64,000 nt of DNA from Sporothrix humicola (taxonomy: Eukaryota > Ascomycota > Sordariomycetes > Ophiostomatales > Ophiostomataceae): contig WNYE01000044.1 of assembly GCA_021396245.1 (NCBI GenBank), positions 186,001 to 250,000 on the forward strand, written 5' to 3'. Each line of letters begins with the position of its first letter. The stretch's first letter is position 1. The translations under genes were made by a program, and so were the position numbers. The notes below the pieces were generated by a model. It worked only from the letters and a program-made list of their open reading frames with translations. It did not search any database and was not told where the DNA came from. Positions 60,686-64,000 of this stretch are shown piece by piece.

Positions 60686-61238
60686 TGTTCTGGTAGTGCG
60701 TGTATTCAATTGAGAAATGATGCACGACAATGTTGATCTATGCACCAACTCAAAGAATGTGAAGGAGAAAAGAAGGGAGGTACATATGGTCAATTAGATA
60801 CCGCCCATTAAAAACCACCTACTTACTTATACACACCGTCATACATAATTGAAGCCTAGTGGAAAGAGTCACTGGCGGGATCAGCCGGGCGGGGTTCTAC
60901 AGCAGGAGCACCCCACTAAAACCAGCCAAGCCGTCAGCCAGCCTTACATAGAAGCATCCAGAAGCCGGCCAATGTCAACAGATACGCGAATCACACTCAA
61001 TGTTCACTTCAAGAAGCAAAACGGCATGCCCTCTCTAGCTTTCATCAATTAAGTATTCATGTATTCGTGGTATCGCTCATAATATCCCAAAAGGCCGTAT
61101 CGTGGCAAGGCAATGCCCTATGCCTGGCTGTAGAAATAACAACAAAAACGCCAGACACCGGCCCAGTCTATATGTACAGTCGACAGCTCTTTCCTGTCGT
61201 CCCTTTTCTTTCAGGCCATATGCCTAATCTCCGCCGCC
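60686..61238 (-). promoter_or_regulatory. Intergenic, spc24 3' end to scn1 start
   Basis: 553 bp holding the end of spc24 and the upstream region of scn1. No conserved element recognised. Confidence 0.4.
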
Positions 61239-61956
61239 TCACAGCGTCTGCCAAAAGTAGTTGGCATAGAAGAACCGTGAAAACTTCTTGTCCATGTTGA
61301 CCACATGCACGTCGCCCTTCCGATCGTTGCGGATGACTGCCCGCGACCACTCGCCGTCGTGGCCCGCACCGTCGCGCTCCAGCTCAATGCCCAAGCTGCG
61401 GTAGACGCGCAAACGCAAAAGAACTTCGTCTTCCGTCGGCGCACTGCCGCTCCCGCTCCCGCTGTTGTTGTTGACAATCGGTCCGTCGTCGCCCTGCAGC
61501 TCAAGTTCCTGTAGCCGCGCCGACAAGTCTGCTGCCTGTGCCGAGAGCCGCTCCGTCTCCATCTCGAGATCCGATGCTGCCTTGGCGACGCGAAATTTCT
61601 GTGTATCGAGGTGCGCAATCGTAGGCGCGTGCGCGGCCGCCGTGTGCTTGGATGCGAGCTCGTCGTGCTGCGCGCCGAGTGTGTTGAGCTGGCGCGCGAG
61701 GCGCTTCATGGCCGCCTCGGCCTGCTCGACCTGCAGCTGGCGGGCTTCCTGGAGAGTGGAGAGCGACTCCTTGATGCGGGCGACAGCCGCCTTGTCGGGG
61801 GCGGTGTTGAAGTTGTCGACGGTGTGCTGGATGAGCTGGAGGAAAGACAAGAGTTAGATTTGTTTTGCGCGGCCTTGAATATGTGCATTTCATGATCACA
61901 TCGTCTCCTTTTTGTCTATCAAAGCATACCACGGACGGATCTTCTTCAAACAACAT
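61239..61956 (-). CDS. spc24: Kinetochore protein Spc24 (Ndc80 complex)
   Basis: Spc24 pairs with Spc25 at the centromere-facing end of the Ndc80 complex, linking microtubules to the inner kinetochore. Exons on the minus strand are 61956-61930 and 61835-61239 (207 residues). The 94-bp intron (donor GTATGC, CTAAC branch, acceptor CAG) leaves a 9-codon first exon, MLFEEDPSV. It joins in phase to LIQHTVDNFNTAPDKAAV, the conserved Spc24 N-terminus. Heptad-rich coiled coil runs over about residues 25-125 (e.g. AEAAMKRLARQLNTLGAQHD; AASDLEMETERLSAQAADLS). A Gly/Ser linker follows, then the globular C-terminal domain (LRLRVYRSLGIELERD; DKKFSRFFYANYFWQTL). MCB and SCB motifs lie within about 220 bp upstream, which fits cell-cycle-timed expression. 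Confidence 0.93.
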
Positions 61957-63427
61957 GATGGCGGGGTTTTGTGGTCTTTTATGCGATTTGGCGATTTCGT
62001 GGCTTTGGGGCTATCGCTGGAACCGTGCGCTCGTTTCGTGGGAGTGCGATGTCTTCGTTTGAGTGTGTTGTCGCGATTATGGTGTTTGTGTTGACAAGAT
62101 GTAATTGACTTGCAGTTGACGTTTTGTCGCGAAAATGTGTTTGCGCGTTGTTGCCATTAATGAGCCTAGACGCGTCGCTGGGGTGATTATCTTATCGCGC
62201 CACGGCCGCTCTTTCTCCAACGGCCCCGCCATTTTCTGGCAGTTGGCGGGAAGGACGCTACAACACGGCAGGAGCCATCGCCGACATGCCGTCATTGATC
62301 TACAAACTTGTCGTGGTGGAAGATTCAATTTAAGATAATTTCCAAGATATTTGAGGCTCAATGTACTTTATGGTTTCATTCGTTGACTTTGACTCCTTGT
62401 TACCAGGCGCATGTTTGCCTCATCTGATGTCTAACCATCCACCATAAACAAAGCCGACAAAGACAATGGTGACAAAGTGTACTCCGTACTGTGTATATCG
62501 CTCCTTCCACTCTTCTCTGCGGCTGCCTCGTCGTTCGTTCCTAAATAGTCGGTCTGATAAACTATCGTGGCTGTCTCGTGAGCCAAGCTCCTTCTGCGGG
62601 CCGTTGTCGATCGCCCCTACCGCTTTCGCCAAATAGTCACATGCCCGCAGTTACGTCGCGCACACGGGCAGCTGCTTGGTGGTCTGCAGGCCGAGGAGTT
62701 CGTCAACTCCTTCCCTGCTTCTCCATCTCTCCCAAACCTCACTTTCCCCCCTCTTTCTTATCCTCTCCTTCCCTCTTCTGTCGTGCACTTTTGCGAAATG
62801 CAAGGGAGGGTAGCCATACATCAGTGTAATTAGTGGTCTTAGCGCCATGCAGCTGCTAGACGCCCCTCAGTTTCCCCCAACAAAAGTTGCTCCAAACCCT
62901 AAATCGCAGCTCAACACAGCGCCATGCGCGGTTCGTGTCACGGCTCGTCGCACCCTGGCTTCAGTCAATTACAGCGCTGTGACGGCCTGGCGACGTATGA
63001 CATGGGGGCGAGCGCGTGCGCGGAGGTGGCGGAAAGGGTGGAGTTTCATGGGTGCCTGCTCCAGTTCCTTCCTTGTTAATAGCTGGCAGGTTTTTTGTCC
63101 GGTCCTCCCCAAACCCGAACCTCTCGCTGCTTCCGTAGTCTCTTGTCTGACGAGCAACTTCCACTCTCAACCTCCTCTATCCGCGTTAAGGAACTTTGGT
63201 TCCCTTTCTTTGTCTCTCCTCTATCGTACCTTTCCTCGTACTCATATTCCTCACCACACAACATCGACGATAGCCACGATCACGGCAACGGCCTTTTCTT
63301 TTCTTTCGCATCCTTACAATCCCGACGACACATAACCGAACACGATCTCCCCACTTTCGTTGCGAACCGCACACCGACTCGACTTTTCTGTTCCTCTCTT
63401 CCGCGCCACCCACACACGACATCCAAA
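61957..63427. promoter_or_regulatory. Divergent promoter region, spc24 / fis1
   Basis: 1.47 kb between divergent start codons, no gene recognised. On the spc24 side there is an SCB-like CGCGAAA (62128-62134) and an MCB, ACGCGT (62170-62175). The fis1 side (about 63,090-63,427) is pyrimidine-rich leader. Confidence 0.55.
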
Positions 63428-64000
63428 ATGACGGCTCTACCATGTACGTCCTGCGATCAGCTCTTTTGAAGCTTTTCATGGCTCCTCTAGCCCTTTAACC
63501 ATCTGGATTTCCTATTTTTGACTTGCTGAACACCTGCTAACCGTGATCTTCTTCCTGCTCTCCAGACGCTGTAGATGCGGAGACGTACGTCTAGATAGCT
63601 TCCCTTGTCCTCCCTGGCTTCACCCCGGCCACCCTCCCCTGTCCTTTCCTGAGATGTATCCGGCTGCCCGAACTACGAACTACTGGATCCTGCTCCGATC
63701 GTGCGGCACGGTATTGGTCTTCTTCGCGCGCAATCTTGGGACGCGATCCCTTGTCAATGCGGTCTGCCGCCAATGCCGTGCCGCCTCGGCTGGAGCATGT
63801 TCATGGGCCGGTGCACGATACATTTTAATATGCCTACCCGCAGATACAGTTGCTAACCTACCTTTCTTTATAGTTCGCTCAACCCCGCAGAGCTCCAAGT
63901 GCTGCGCACCCAGTATGAAAAGGAGGGCGACATGGTCGGCGTCCAGACAAAGTTCAACTTTGCATGGGGCCTTGTCAAGTCCAGCGCACGCGCGGACCAG
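63428..64000 (+). CDS. fis1: Mitochondrial fission protein Fis1, N-terminal part (3' end outside window)
   Basis: Fis1 is a tail-anchored outer-membrane protein of mitochondria and peroxisomes that recruits the dynamin Dnm1 through adaptors. The start ATG at 63428 lies in exon 1 of only 16 nt (63428-63443). Exon 2 is 19 nt (63566-63584), and exon 3 runs from 63874 past the window end. Donors are GTACGT twice; acceptors are CAG and TAG with CTAAC-type branch sites. The phases join cleanly to MTALPYAVDAETS and then LNPAELQVLRTQYEKEGD and VQTKFNFAWGLVKSSARADQ, the Fis1 N-terminal arm and first TPR-like helices. The remaining TPR region and the C-terminal membrane anchor lie outside the window. 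Because of the tiny exons the gene is easily missed by open-frame searches. Confidence 0.93.

Overview
The window is nuclear DNA of a filamentous ascomycete, most likely a Sordariomycete. The evidence is short GT-AG introns (54-289 bp) with CTAAC/CTGAC-type branch sites, GC-rich coding regions with long pyrimidine-rich leaders, and the protein families present (LaeA-type methyltransferase, DUF3632, L-arabinitol 4-dehydrogenase, Toa1, Ctk3, Spc24). An Ophiostomatales-like genome would fit, but that is only a guess. There is no operon structure, CRISPR array, rRNA gene or insertion sequence, and I recognised no tRNA gene.

Layout from left to right: 3' part of dus3 (+, cut by the window start); about 6 kb without a convincing gene; a LaeA-like methyltransferase (+); then four genes on the minus strand, atp20 (ATP synthase subunit g), lad1 (L-arabinitol 4-dehydrogenase), toa1 (TFIIA large subunit) and cdc20 (APC/C activator). 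An AT-rich accessory island follows (about 20.9-23.4 kb). It holds a relic of an RNase T1/N1-type gene broken by one frameshift (-), short tandem repeats and repeated octamers. Next come a DUF3632 gene (+), ctk3 (+), the mitochondrial bL12 gene (-), the 16-kb single-exon midasin gene mdn1 (+), sec5 (-), idh2 (+), two membrane proteins of unknown function (+), a TatD-family gene like scn1 (-), spc24 (-) and the 5' end of fis1 (+, cut by the window end).

Most genes are conserved housekeeping genes: tRNA modification, transcription (Toa1, Ctk3), ribosome assembly (Mdn1, bL12m), mitochondrial energy and fission (Atp20, Idh2, Fis1), mitosis (Cdc20, Spc24) and exocytosis (Sec5). They are not a functional cluster. 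Two shared promoter regions stand out: bL12m/mdn1 (457 bp, with two abutting palindromes) and spc24/fis1 (with MCB and SCB motifs on the spc24 side).

I found no convincing new multi-gene system. The best leads are the frameshifted RNase-like gene in its AT-rich island, the type I membrane protein with a very proline-rich ectodomain and a cytoplasmic PPxY motif, the unknown 554-residue membrane-anchored protein, and the low-complexity insertion in the LaeA-like methyltransferase. Splice sites were assigned by eye from reading frame and consensus; there are no transcript data.
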